Source of the DNA: Sycobia sp. Sy_11
Lineage: Eukaryota > Arthropoda > Insecta > Hymenoptera > Epichrysomallidae
DNA: 64,000 bases
Reading direction: 5' to 3'
NCBI GenBank assembly: GCA_018907035.1
Contig: JACCIC010000228.1
Location: 437,501-501,500, forward strand
Shown: positions 1 through 10,125 of the stretch, one piece after another
Numbering within the stretch: position 1 is the stretch's first letter
Layout of the letters: the number at the start of each line of letters is the position of its first letter
Notes under the pieces: generated by a model
Seen by the model: the letters and a program-made list of their open reading frames with translations, nothing else
Databases searched by the model: none
Told to the model about the DNA's origin: nothing
Translations under genes and position numbers: made by a program

Positions 1-123
1 TTAGTATGGAATTGTTGACATATGAATAAACTTTGATTATGACATATGTAACCATTGAATACTCGCACAGTATTGGTGGCGCCATCTCTTACAAAAAACG
101 GGAAAGACTTATTCACACTCCTA

Positions 124-252
124 ATATAAAATGGACGGCAAATTATTAACTTTTTGAAGTGGACGTTACATTGAAGCAGCTTTTTATATAAAAGTGACGA
201 TAGGTAAATTACGGTCAATTATTTATAGAAATATAGATTTGTATATATAAGA
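124..252 (+). mobile_element. Helitron-like 3' region, truncated copy
   Basis: This stretch closely matches the segment just before the 3' end of the Helitron-like element at 58559-59723 (about 59516-59645) and, in reverse complement, 32470-32610. The copy stops before the terminal hairpin and CTAG end and runs into short repeats of a TATA-rich motif. It is a 3'-truncated fragment with no coding content. Confidence 0.6.
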
Positions 253-302
253 GTATATATAAGAGTATTGTATATATAGTACTTTAAGAAACTTTAAGAG
301 TA

Positions 303-1735
303 TTGTATATAGAGTACTTTAGGAAGAAAATCGAAAGTCAGGGAAAGCTCACGCATAAAGCTAGATTAGATGTTCGAGGCTCCAAGGATAAAAATACGTA
401 TGATATCAGAGAAACATATGCGCCAGTGTCGAGATTAATACTTGTTATATCTTTCCAAGTAATCACGAACAAATTTGGACTACAGATAAAACAGGTAAAT
501 GTAGAAACTGCCTTTACGGGGATATAGAAGAAGACGTACATCTTCAATTTCGGAAGAGTTAACATTAGATCCGGTGAGGAAAAACGAAAATATTCTGAAA
601 CTAGAAAAATCGCTTTGCGGTTTAAAAATCAGTCCCAAACGATGGAATAACTTTTAACGAATTTATTAGTAAACTAGGTTTTAATGACAGCGATATGGAC
701 CCACGTTTATTTGTGAGAAACAGTCAATTCGAAGTAGTCGTTGTAGTTTACGTGAACGATATTTTGATTATGGGACATAATAAAGACGATATAGACAACG
801 TGATAAAGAAACTAACTTCTGAATTTAATTCGAAGAAGGCTTCGGAGGAATTTTTAGCAATTAGCATCGACCGAGATTTTGATAAGAAAACTACGAACTT
901 ACTCAGGCTAAGTTCACCAAACAAATGATTAAACGGTTCGGATTCATGGATAGTCGAAAGGTAAACTCTCCTATGACAGTGGCAGATTCGACCGATAGGG
1001 ATAGAATGAATCCGAAGAGAATGCGGAAAAGTTCGAGAGCATACCGAATACATTGTATAGAGAAATAGTAGGATCGTTGCTCTACTTCGTAAACTCCATG
1101 CGTCCGAATATATCTTACTCTGTAAATGTATTTAGTAGACATTAAATGAGTCCTACTGCGAACGAATGAAGCATGGTTAAATAGGTATTTCAGTATTTGG
1201 CAGAAACAAAAGAGATAGAGTTAAGGTTAACGTTTAGAGGCATAGAAAAAGATTTAGTTGCCTACTCTGACGTGAGTCTCTTGAGTTGCAAAGGTACATA
1301 AACCACGTGCGGTTTTGTTATTAGGCGACACAGTAGGGTGCAAAACGCAAAAGCAACCTAACCTAGCTTTGTCGACATGTTAGGCTGAATATGTTGCCAT
1401 GAGCAACACCTGTCAGGAGCTGATGTCATTGCACAATTCTCTTAGAATTATACTAAAATTAGACTTATATCCATTGACTCTATTCTGTCATAACTTAGCG
1501 GCCCAAGCGTGCGCCAAAATAGACAGCAGTAATAGATTACGACACATGACGGATAAGAAATAGCATTCCATTAAAGAATACATTAGCAAGAAACTGGTAG
1601 AAGTAATTCTACTAAGAAGTAATTAATAAAGTATTCGGCGGGTTAAATCGTCGGATCAACTCGCGGATATTTTTACTAAAATCTTGAGACAGGATTCTCA
1701 CATTAGGCTAACAAAGTTAATATTAAATATCTAAT
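303..1735 (+). pseudogene. Copia-type pol remnant (reverse transcriptase and RNase H)
   Basis: In broken frames the + strand reads as copia reverse transcriptase: KARLDVRG and YAPVSRL (about 355-435), a QVNVETAF block, KSLCGLKISPKRW (about 608-640), then VYVNDILIMG at about 747-776, where the canonical copia motif has YVDD, so the first catalytic Asp is replaced by Asn. RNase H follows in other frames, with AEYVAMSNTCQEL at about 1387-1425 and the closing motif QLADIFTKIL at about 1657-1686. Stops and frameshifts are spread through it, so it is dead. Gag, protease and integrase are missing on the left and no LTRs are seen. It lies in the cabin-1 intron upstream of the first visible exon. Confidence 0.8.
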
Positions 1736-2197
1736 ATCATCATATGTTTTCAGACGAGTGCGAAAGTAACTGGAATGATGCAGAAAACTAAACTCATACG
1801 AAATAGCTTGGAAGTTAAATGAGATCAATTAAAAATTAAAATTTGGAACTTTGAAATAAGAAAGATACTGAGATTTTGAGAAATTACTTATCTGAAAAGC
1901 AAGCACAAGGTTCAAGTTTACGAAGACATTTCACTATTAATTAAAATATATACACTCACCTGTATCTATATTAATAATTTGGTGTGAGTGGGTTTAGCGT
2001 GGATGAAAATAAAGAAAAGCTTGCGTGTTTGAATTGTGTACGAAAGAGAGTGTTGGATTGAGTGGCGTTATGCACAGCGCCCTCCTTGCGCTCTAATCAC
2101 ATGCTGTATTTATGTGCGTGTGTATAAGTGTGCGCCGCTGCCGCTTTACGCAGCTTCGCGGCTAGTTATCCTATTGCGACTTTTCAGAGTTCTAGAG

Positions 2198-2249
<52 letters not shown>

Positions 2250-2496
2250 AAGGCATGCTACTTGTTCAGTAATCTCTGCTATTATTTATTGTTATATTAT
2301 CCCTTCAATCGATCAAGTAATAATGGTTGTAAAGATCTCAAATTAAAACTTTCATAATATTAGTCAGATAACCAATATAAAATCTAAATATATACTAATA
2401 AGATATTGTAGTTATTGAAAATGTATAAACTATATTATTCGATTAACTGTTAAGATTTTAGTTTATATCTTTCTATTTCTAATTGTTTTATTGCAG
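1736..2496. other. Non-coding intronic stretch
   Basis: I see no gene. A moderately GC-rich patch at about 2030-2160 has no recognised similarity. A (TA)n array fills about 2200-2246. The last bases are the pyrimidine-rich tract and TTGCAG acceptor of the cabin-1 exon at 2497. Confidence 0.5.
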
Positions 2497-2755
2497 GAAA
2501 ATTTTCATAAAATTAATAAAATAGAGGAATCAGAAAAATGTGAAAAACTGAAAGAATCATTTTCAAGGAGGAATTCTCAAGAAAGTACTACAACAACTCA
2601 TACAAGTACAACGGAAACTAATAACTCAACAACCACTAGCAGCACGGACTCTAGCAGTAGCGATGATTCTTCTGAAAGTTCAATATCAAGTGATAGTGAT
2701 AGTGATTCGCAAGATAGTGATGTCGAAAGAAAAAAGAAGATAATTAGAAATGAAG
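2497..2755 (+). CDS. cabin-1: cabin-1 exon (Ser/Thr/Asp-rich linker)
   Basis: This 86-codon exon starts after the acceptor TTGCAG in phase 0. It encodes a low-complexity Ser/Thr-rich then Ser/Asp-rich segment ending in a basic patch (RKKKIIRNE), typical of a disordered linker. It ends in phase 1 at AAG, followed by GCAAGA, which fits a GC-type donor. Joining its final G to AT at the next exon makes Asp and keeps the frame open into the conserved cabin-1 segment. Reading on past this point also gives a short ORF, but with intron-like AT-rich sequence. Membership in the gene rests on phase and order; the sequence itself is too low in complexity to identify. Confidence 0.65.
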
Positions 2756-4157
2756 GCAAGATTTTTTTATATGTGACTTTTTTTACAAATAATTTTATTT
2801 TAACTTATATAATTATTATAAATATTGTATATTTGTACTCTTCATAAAATTTAAAATTAAATAAAAAATAGAAAAGAAATTAATTTTTAAGTTTAAAATT
2901 AATAATCTGTATAACTTCAATAACGGTTTAATTCATAGATAAAGTAGCTTCAATACAGTAGGCCTAATGTATATATAGTGGGATTTTTTGAGATCGAGAC
3001 TTCTACAGTTGGTATTTTCGTTTACGGAAATGAACTACAGTATGTTAATCGTGATTTGGTGCAACAAATGAGTTGCAACGCGTGTAATTTTTTGTAGTTT
3101 TCTCTTTAAATATAATTGTGAAATCTGTGGAAATTATATCACCGCAGATGATCAATAAAATTTGTGATGATTTAAACTCCTGATATACAAATGATGTTAC
3201 AGAAGTTATCGAGGAGTCATTTTGCATCTGATAGTGATGATAGATCTGTATTTAATTTAGTACAGGGTAATTAAAAGGTTTATGAAGTTATTCGGAAGAC
3301 ACAAAAAATTATTCTAGATCTGATTGAGGTTGATAGAACTACTCTAATAGTTTACAATAAAATTCAGAGGTGATTAAGAACAAGAAGATTTAAATTAAAG
3401 GACATATTTACATGAAAGCTAGACAGTGATAGTAACTATAATCAGATATCAAAGTAACCTATAATTTTTTTTTATATAGTAGACACAGAGGATAATAGAT
3501 AGTTTATAAAAACAAACAATCAATACTGTATATAACAACTGCAGTACAAGAAGTACTTTCTTTTTCAACGCATAGTTATAACAGAAGTTTACATAAAAAA
3601 TGTATTTTAAGATAAAGTGTTATTTAATTATTTATTATTTAATCTAGTAATTTAATTTATCGTTTTGCATACATAGAAAAGACACAATTTGAAAAAATCT
3701 TTCTTTAAAAAAGAAAAATATGTCGTAATGGATGTTTAGTTGGACATACAGGATACATCGATTAAGGGGGGCAACTCCTTTACAATTTCCAAACAATCGA
3801 ATTTTTTTTTGCATAAAAAATTAGTTTATCCATTCAAGAATATCGTGCAAAATTTTCAAAGTGAAATTCAAAGTCCTATGAGAGCTACAGTCTATGAGCC
3901 TGACTCATTTCAGAGCACACCGTCCGTGCGTCGCAGGTATACGGAGCGCTAGAGGCAGGTCAATGCCTCTTTCATAATCCCTTTTGTGTACGTCGGTCCT
4001 ACCTTTAATTGTATTGGACCAAATGTTTCGAGTGAAAAGACCGTTACTGAGCAGGTATATAAAAGTATACCGAATTATGGAAAATAAACGCTGTGTCAGT
4101 TACTCAGTCAGTCTCGATAGAACGTTCGGTGCATACTGTTGAATTTTCGGAGCCAAA
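2756..4157. other. AT-rich intronic stretch, no gene seen
   Basis: The sequence is strongly AT-rich with short ORFs only. A part around 3230-3400 and 3740-3950 may be decayed transposon sequence, but I recognise no motif. It contains the start of the 13-kb cabin-1 intron. Confidence 0.4.
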
Positions 4158-5290
4158 ATGTTAAGTTATCCAAAAGGAGAGAAAAGCAGTACTTCCCGAA
4201 AAAAATCCTGGACAAAAACGTTTTCACGGCCACCAATTTACGGCTCCGGACGAGGAGAGACCAGAAAGCAGTGCGAGGGCAAATAAACTTTTCATTGCAG
4301 ACATCGCAGATATTCGCACTAATCCGATGCATTCATACCGAATTATTGAATTTGCAACTGTTTTTCTAGCTTTGTCTGATATGTTACTTTGTCGAAATTG
4401 TATACAAGCAGTGACATTTAACGATGGCGGTCATCGAGGCCTCGGATTTAAAATTATCGTAACGTGTCGGTGCGGTCGTGGAGAAGTGGATTCAGATTCA
4501 TTTATTCATACTGATTACGAAATAATCGTCGAATAGTTCTTGTTATGAGATTATTGGGTGTCGGTCGAAGTGGAGTAAATGTGTTCTGCAATCTTATGGA
4601 CATCTGTAGTGTTTGGAGTAATAGCAGTTACACTAAAATCGTTAAGGATATTCATTCTGCTGCAAACGTAATCTTCGATTTTATTTCTAAAAAAGCAGTC
4701 GAAGAAGAAGAAAAAAAATGCAGATCATGAAAGATCGCTTCTAAATTTTAAAGTTTCATCTGATGGATCTTGGAAAAAGCATGGTTTCAAGTCATTGTAT
4801 GGAGTTACGACACTCATAGGATATTACTCTGGTAAAGTGATTGACTTAGTAGTGAAAAGTAGCTATTGCCAACGGTGCATATTCTGGAAAAACAAGACTC
4901 ACACTGAAGAATATCGTGAATGGTACGAGGAACACGAGGAAAAGTGCGCAAAAAACCATGAAGGTTCTGCGGACAAAATCGAAGTGGATGCCGTAAAAGA
5001 AATGTTTTCGAGATCTGTAGAGAAATACGGAGTTAAATATTTAAAATATAGGAGATGGTGATAAAAAAACTTTTAAGGCGATTTTAGATTTAAATTAATA
5101 AATATTTTTTCATTGGTCTTACATTCCAATCAAATTAATGATTTTAGATTTAAACCCGTATGGTGATGAATTTTCAGTTGTAAAAAGTGAATGCGTCGGC
5201 CATGCCCCGAATGCTAATGAGAGTTTTAATTCGACCATTTGGCTAATGACTCCAAAACATGTGCCTTCACTTGAAGTATATTAATAGTAT
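4158..5290 (+). pseudogene. Mutator-like transposase pseudogene
   Basis: In three frames the + strand resembles the insect Mutator-like transposase domain family: an N-terminal basic part (NPGQKRFHGHQFT, about 4210-4250), HRGLGFKIIVTCRCG (about 4435-4478), MRLLGVGRSGVNVFC (4545-4590), then VSSDGSW and YGVTTLIGYYSGKVIDLV (about 4753-4860), where the Asp of DGSW is a likely catalytic residue. CQRC..W follows, then VDAVKEMFSRS and IGDGDKKTFKAILDLNPYGDEF, ending NESFNSTIWLMTPKH near 5260. At least two frameshifts and stops, a shifted start, a 46-bp insertion at 5095-5140 and an apparent deletion between CVGH and NESFNS make it non-functional. Terminal inverted repeats were not found. Confidence 0.65.
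5095..5140. mobile_element. 46-bp Penelope-tail micro-insertion with 14-bp target duplication
   Basis: The insert matches the terminal segment of the Penelope-related repeats at 25975 and 63835 (AATAAATATTTTT, then ATTGGTCTTACA-type sequence). It is flanked by a perfect 14-bp direct repeat, ATTTTAGATTTAAA, at 5081-5094 and 5141-5154. Removing the insert and one repeat copy restores the Mutator-like reading frame across the site. Confidence 0.75.
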
Positions 5291-5451
5291 GTAAGCATAA
5301 TATTAAAATTTTGAAAATAATAAATGTTTTTGTCTTTTCAAAAAAAATTTTTAAAAAACCCACCATTTTCGTTTCTAAAAGAGTTGCCCTTAAATCAATA
5401 ATATCAAATATCAATAATAATATCATCCCTTTCATTATGCTTATGTCGACT

Positions 5452-5943
5452 GTTTTTAGATAAAATAAATATTTCTATTGGTTTTATAGTCCAATTAAAT
5501 TAAAAATAATATATCATTACATTAATATATATTTATATTAATATTAATACAATATAAAATATCAATATATAATTAATTAAGAATGATAATGAAACTCAGA
5601 CTGTCCTTTTTAAAATCACCCTCGTACACTAATCTGATATAAAAATGTTATTAGTGGAAAATTTTTTTATTAGAACAGTACAATCTTACTATCCCCACCA
5701 TCTTTACTTAATTGAAGCTTCTGTTGTTGTTGTCCAACGTTTCGAGCTCGCTACGGCTCCTCATCAGGGACCAAACTAAACCTTATTAATATTAATGAAC
5801 CAATTTATATATACCCCCATACCTATCAAAGTATAAAATTCCATAACCTGAATAGACAATCCCCCTTCCACACAAAATATTCGAAACCAATCAATTTCAT
5901 AAAGAATAATAAATAATATTTAATTTATTTGACTCTAATATAG
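5452..5943 (-). mobile_element. Penelope-like element 3' region, minus strand
   Basis: This matches other Penelope-like element (PLE) tails in the window (25975-26380 and 27795-27990): the terminal ATTGG..TATAGTCCAAT stretch, the GACTGTCC repeat, and a hammerhead core at 5732-5771. On its right it ends at GACTCTAATA, after which an LTR-like unit (5944-7804) begins. The same PLE resumes at about 7805, as seen by comparing the uninterrupted copy at 26370-26480. Confidence 0.65.
5732..5771 (-). ncRNA. Hammerhead ribozyme core in PLE
   Basis: Read on the minus strand: GTCC, CTGATGAG, stem II GAGC..GCTC, GAAACGTT, GGAC. This has the conserved hammerhead CUGANGA and GAAA boxes, stem I GUCC/GGAC and a palindromic ACGU in place of stem III, so cleavage would fall after ACGUU. 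PLEs are known to carry minimal hammerheads with very short stem III. Activity is inferred. Confidence 0.6.
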
Positions 5944-6152
5944 TGTAACGTGCGTTACTCAGCGGCGAGTTATAGATGTTATAGATATATAGAGATAGTA
6001 TAGTGAATAAATAACGCGCATAGTTTTTTTTGCGCATATTTTGTATTATATAATAATATAGCTAGGCTCTAATAGCGATTAGTAAATAAATAAACGACCA
6101 ATAAGAACCGACCAAATTATAATTTAAAATGAAATAACTTACTTTTCGTTCA

Positions 6153-6160
6153 TATAAAAG
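6153..6160 (+). promoter_or_regulatory. TATA box of LTR-like unit
   Basis: TATAAAAG lies about 30-40 bp upstream of the hairpin-rich tract, as in the gypsy A LTR where TATAAAAG (9533-9540) precedes the hairpin units. This places the hairpins in the transcribed leader. Confidence 0.45.
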
Positions 6161-6289
6161 TGCGTTATTTTTCGATAGAAGGCCTGTTCGTTTTCGGTAC
6201 TTGCTGAGGAAGGCACCTCTGAGGTGAAGAAAGGAAAACAGTAAAATTAGACCGACCGACCCGTCGTCTCCCGGTGCTAACTCTTCAAT

Positions 6290-6572
6290 GAGGAAAACGA
6301 ACTTTTGCTCGTTTGAAGATACAATTTCTTGTGTAGCAAAAGGCACTTCCTTGTTAACAAGAAATACCGTACCGAACGACGCTCGAGAAGGCCAACGAAA
6401 AAGGAAAAATTCTATTTCTGAGGAAAGGCGTTCCTTTGTCAGAAGTAGAATTAGAAAGTAAAAAAGAGTATATTAAACTCCGTAGGGCATTCCGTTTCTC
6501 TGTAGAAAGTTAAAAGTCAGATTTTATCTCTGAGAAAAGGGGCTTCTTGGTCAGAGATAAAATTAAATGTGT
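6290..6572 (+). repeat. Row of hairpins with GGC..TTCC-type loops
   Basis: Three inverted repeats follow one another: ATTTCTTGT/ACAAGAAAT (arms near 6325 and 6358), ATTCTATTTCTGA/TCAGAAGTAGAAT (near 6407 and 6438, one mismatch) and ATTTTATCTCTGA/TCAGAGATAAAAT (near 6520 and 6550, perfect 13 bp). Their loops carry AGGCACTTCC, AGGCGTTCC and GGGGCTTC. Arms differ between units but stay complementary. Confidence 0.65.
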
Positions 6573-6589
6573 TAGTTTATTATTTATTG

Positions 6590-7200
6590 CCCCTTTTTTA
6601 AAAACTGTTCTAAAAAATGGAAAAAATTGAATATTTCAATAATACCAATTATTAATAATAAACGCCATAATATCATAAAATTAGGAAAAGATAAAACAAA
6701 AAAATTGGGAAAAACTGGAGTAGTATGTAAAATTAATTGTAAAAATTTTGATAATTTTAAAAAACGTACTCTGTCTGAAATGCTTTTTATACAACGTAAT
6801 ATCAAGCACACTGTTAATAAAAAAGAAGACACGCTATTTTTTAGGAAAATATACTCAGACATAATCTCATTTTTATAATTTTAGAATATATTTTCACTTA
6901 AAATTTTAGAATTAGTTCTTGATTTGTTATGTTTATGTGATCGTTATTGACTTATCAACTTTGACATTGTCAATATTAAAATTTTCATCAGTTTCACTTA
7001 AAACCTAGTCTTAGCGTTTGCCTTTAAATTTAATTGTAACTGTTGATTTATTTATTTTACGGCATTTCTCACTGTTATATCATATAATTTTGATATGTAA
7101 TTATTTGAATATTATTTTTATTAAAGCACCTGAAGAGGTTGTCAATAGCTGTCGACGAAACGTTGTGAAATAAAAACACTATTTTTATTTGTATTATTTT
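6590..7200 (+). mobile_element. Penelope-like element tail with decayed GIY-YIG domain
   Basis: The frame at 6627-6878 reads KTGVVCKINCKN.DNFKKRTLSE, a decayed match to the PLE GIY-YIG endonuclease (GVVYKI..C..C....GQT.R.L). The YIG triad is lost through a deletion. A hammerhead-like core follows at 7127-7167. This PLE differs from the 26-29 kb family. Confidence 0.5.
7127..7167 (+). ncRNA. Divergent hammerhead ribozyme core
   Basis: Order on the + strand: CAC, CTGAAGAG, an imperfect stem II (GTTGTC..GTCGAC), GAAACGTT, GTG. It has the same layout as the hammerhead at 5732-5771, including the palindromic ACGT after GAA, but with different stem I bases (CAC/GTG) that remain complementary. Confidence 0.5.
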
Positions 7201-7804
7201 ATTAGACTGAACCTGATCGAAATAATTATATTTATATACTTAAAAATTAATAATTTTATATTATTGTCAAGGAGCCCCTCGGAATGATATAAGAATTAAA
7301 ATAAATTAACATACGATAAATTGCGAGAAAGTAAAAACTCCGGCTGTGGAAATAGACGACCAAAGTAAATAAAGAATGACAGCAGAAATTGGTCAAGGCC
7401 GATAATAGAATTTGGAATTTAAATTGCAACGAAATACGCAGAAATATAAAATTATAATATAAAAGACATTATTAAATAGTAAAATATTATAATATTTTCT
7501 TGTTCTTTTGTTTGTTTGTTATAGGGAGTGACTAGCGAGATCAAGGCAGAATAGCCGACTAGTATAATATATTTCATTTTTTTCTTATTCCTTATTGTTA
7601 TTATTATTCTTTGTTATTGTTATTCTTCCTTAGTGTTATTAAATAAATAGTCACTTTTATTAGCATATAAATGTATTTCAAAGAGTTATTCACCTAATTA
7701 ATCCGCCCGTCCTGACACGATACTCCATCTTCCTAAGAACCCTAAAAACTATCTAAATGTTCAAACCGCAAGAAGAAGATAAGAGACAGATGGTTACCAT
7801 TACA

Positions 7805-7930
7805 CTCACATTATTTCGATTCATTGAAATCTGAATACTTGCAACACTCTCCCTTTTGTACTTATTTTTAATACCATGCTTTAAAATATTCAAATTCGCA
7901 AAATCAAAAGAATGCAAAAGCTGTCAATAT
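7805..7930 (-). mobile_element. Penelope-like element fragment (after GIY-YIG)
   Basis: The minus strand reads LLHSFDFANLNILKHGIKNKYKRES, which aligns by eye with the part downstream of the GIY-YIG motif in the PLE at 29330-29460. It is the other half of the PLE at 5452-5943, separated by the LTR-like unit. Confidence 0.6.
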
Positions 7931-8075
7931 GATCTTTAACTGAGATGATAAAGTTTTCATAGGACAACAATTTTACAAAAAATATTATATTACACTCGTT
8001 TATAAAGACAAAGCATATTTTTGTTTTTACACGTTCAAACTACTCAAGTGATTGCTCTGGAATTCAAAATATATA

Positions 8076-8123
<48 letters not shown>

Positions 8124-8125
8124 TA

Positions 8126-8181
<56 letters not shown>

Positions 8182-8967
8182 GTTCGTAAGGACAAAGGTT
8201 TATTGAAAATCATTTGACTTTCATCAGAGATAATAAGGGGAGATCGCCGATGCCCATGTTAGAGTCTTGCAGTAAAATTTTAACACTCAGCGTTACAGCG
8301 ATGATTTTCGAGTGATCGAGGGGGTTGACGAGTGTCTTCGTCGCGTGCAAGGGAAGACCTGGCAAGACTGATAGCGAGGTGCAATAAAGGGGAATAACTA
8401 TGGCGTCGACGAAGGCATTCATTTATGCCTACAATTATATGAATTATTTATTTGGAATAAATGTTTTACTACTTGTATATGAATAAACGATTTGTATGAT
8501 AAAAAGTATGTATTTAAATGTATGAAATTTTACATTACAGAAAATGTCCAGAGAAACTAAATGTAACATAATCGATCAATTTATTTATTAATTGAAAATT
8601 CTAAAAATAAATAAGATATTTGGATCAGTTATAAATGCTATTATGTTTAAGAATGTCCTAAAAAATTCTGCACTTTTCACTAATGTGCACGTTTTCATAA
8701 ACAAAATTAACTGAACGCGATATTTGTCTGAAGTTCATAATTATATAACTTCTATCTTTCAAATATTTAGAACTAAAAAAAATATATATTCGATAGACGA
8801 GATAGTCTAATTCTAATAACTGTATATTTATGTATTTTAAATGCATAACTTTGTTTTGTATTTCTACTTCTTATTTAAAATAGTTAATGTATTATATTTA
8901 ATATGTAATGTTTATCTATTTAATCAAAACATTTATATTGCAACAAAATCGCTTTGATAAAATTAAC
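7931..8967. other. AT-rich stretch with a long TA array
   Basis: A (TA)n array with internal GAATATGAATA breaks occupies about 8079-8177. The block at 8180-8420 is more complex and GC-balanced but matches nothing I recognise. The rest is AT-rich without a supported gene. Confidence 0.45.
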
Positions 8968-9021
8968 TTAATCTAGTCTCCCTCTCTCTCTCTACTACTA
9001 AGTTAAGTACAGAGTATGCCG

Positions 9022-9100
9022 TAGAGGGGATACACTGCGCGCGGCAAGAGAGAGAGCGTTCAATGTATTAGACCGGCGGCCGCTATCCCCTCTAATACAT
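9022..9100 (+). promoter_or_regulatory. Interleaved complementary segments in LTR (pseudoknot or switch)
   Basis: Order: TAGAGGGGATA (9022-9032), ATGTATTAGA (9063-9072), TATCCCCTCTA (9084-9094) and TCTAATACAT (9091-9100). The first pairs with the third and the second with the fourth; the last two overlap. The same four segments are kept in the LTR copy at 44943-45021. Function is unknown. Confidence 0.5.
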
Positions 9101-9409
9101 GCCGCACGCACACTACTGTACGCTCTCACTGAACAGCCTGAGCCGCAACGAATGTAGCGCACGCGCTAATTCCAGTATATACAACGGGTGTCCGAAAACG
9201 AATGCACCCGCTCTATTTAATTAAATTAATTAATTCAAATAACTTAATGTACGCACAATATTGAAATATGTATATATATATATATATATGTATGTATATA
9301 TATATATATATATGTATAAACTTATATATATGTATACTATTACTGTGCGCAGCACACCGGCTGCAAATAATAACAAAATGTAAAACAATAATTATTATAA
9401 TTATTATTG

Positions 9410-9459
<50 letters not shown>

Positions 9460-9532
9460 CAATATAATTATTATAATTCAGCGCCTCGTCTGAAATTAAA
9501 CGAGCGGCGACGGAATTATCCGATTATTTTGT

Positions 9533-9540
9533 TATAAAAG
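9533..9540 (+). promoter_or_regulatory. TATA box of gypsy A LTR
   Basis: TATAAAAG followed by GGGCCTGC. The related LTR copy on the minus strand keeps an equivalent at about 44541-44548. It marks the U3/R region and implies that the hairpin units downstream are transcribed. Confidence 0.5.
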
Positions 9541-10125
9541 GGCCTGCAAATGGCAAAATCGACAGTTCGCCCGGTGAACCAACTGCCCCGAAGTTGTTTC
9601 ACACGAACTCCTCGCGGAGCTAGAATTTTCCAGAGCTCGAAATTATCCTTAATTTAAAATCCTCTCCGAAATTATTAACTTGGTCTCTGTTGCGAGGCGC
9701 TCCTCAAAAGACCAGCGGAGTTAAGTCTACCTTGTTCTATCCTATTTTTAAAATCAACCTGTCTCGTTTCGTTAGTTCCCCGCGTGGTAAATAACACCGG
9801 GTATCCGTGCGGTAAATAGCTCCGGATATTAGAGACATCGCGGAAAATAACGCGAAATTAGGTTAAGAAATATATATATATAGATCTAGTTTTTACTTTC
9901 GTATTAATTCTTTTATGTTTATTTATTTGTTACAGAATCCTGTAGATAGAGGAATGATTTCATTTTCAATAAATTAATATTTTATACTGTTATAAAAAAA
10001 TATACTGTGTTCTAGTAAAATTATTTTCCTGAAACCGCCGTCCGATGCCAAAAAACTTCCTCCCCTCTCAAACTACCCTGGGAAGATACCGCGTAGGATA
10101 TCCCGAGGGGGACAGGAACGTTACA

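Larger units (their letters stand above)
5944..7804 (+). mobile_element. LTR-like unit (TGTAAC...TTACA) inserted in a PLE
   Basis: The unit begins TGTAACGTGCG and ends GGTTACCATTACA, the same style of ends as the gypsy A LTRs. It interrupts a PLE whose halves lie on either side. A TATAAAAG box at 6153-6160 is followed by a row of hairpins (6190-6560). A PLE tail (about 6590-7200) sits inside it. Length and ends suggest a solo LTR enlarged by a nested insertion. I saw no clear target duplication, so the outer bounds are approximate. Confidence 0.45.
8968..10125 (+). mobile_element. Solo LTR of gypsy family A
   Basis: It matches, in the opposite orientation, the LTR at 43670-45078. It runs from about TCTAGTCTC to CCCGAGGGGGACAGGAACG followed by TTACA at 10121-10125. 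Inside are an interleaved complementary set (9022-9100), a (TTA)n array (about 9411-9460), a TATAAAAG box at 9533-9540 and one hairpin unit at about 9668-9726. No internal region follows, so this is a solo LTR in the cabin-1 intron. Confidence 0.7.
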
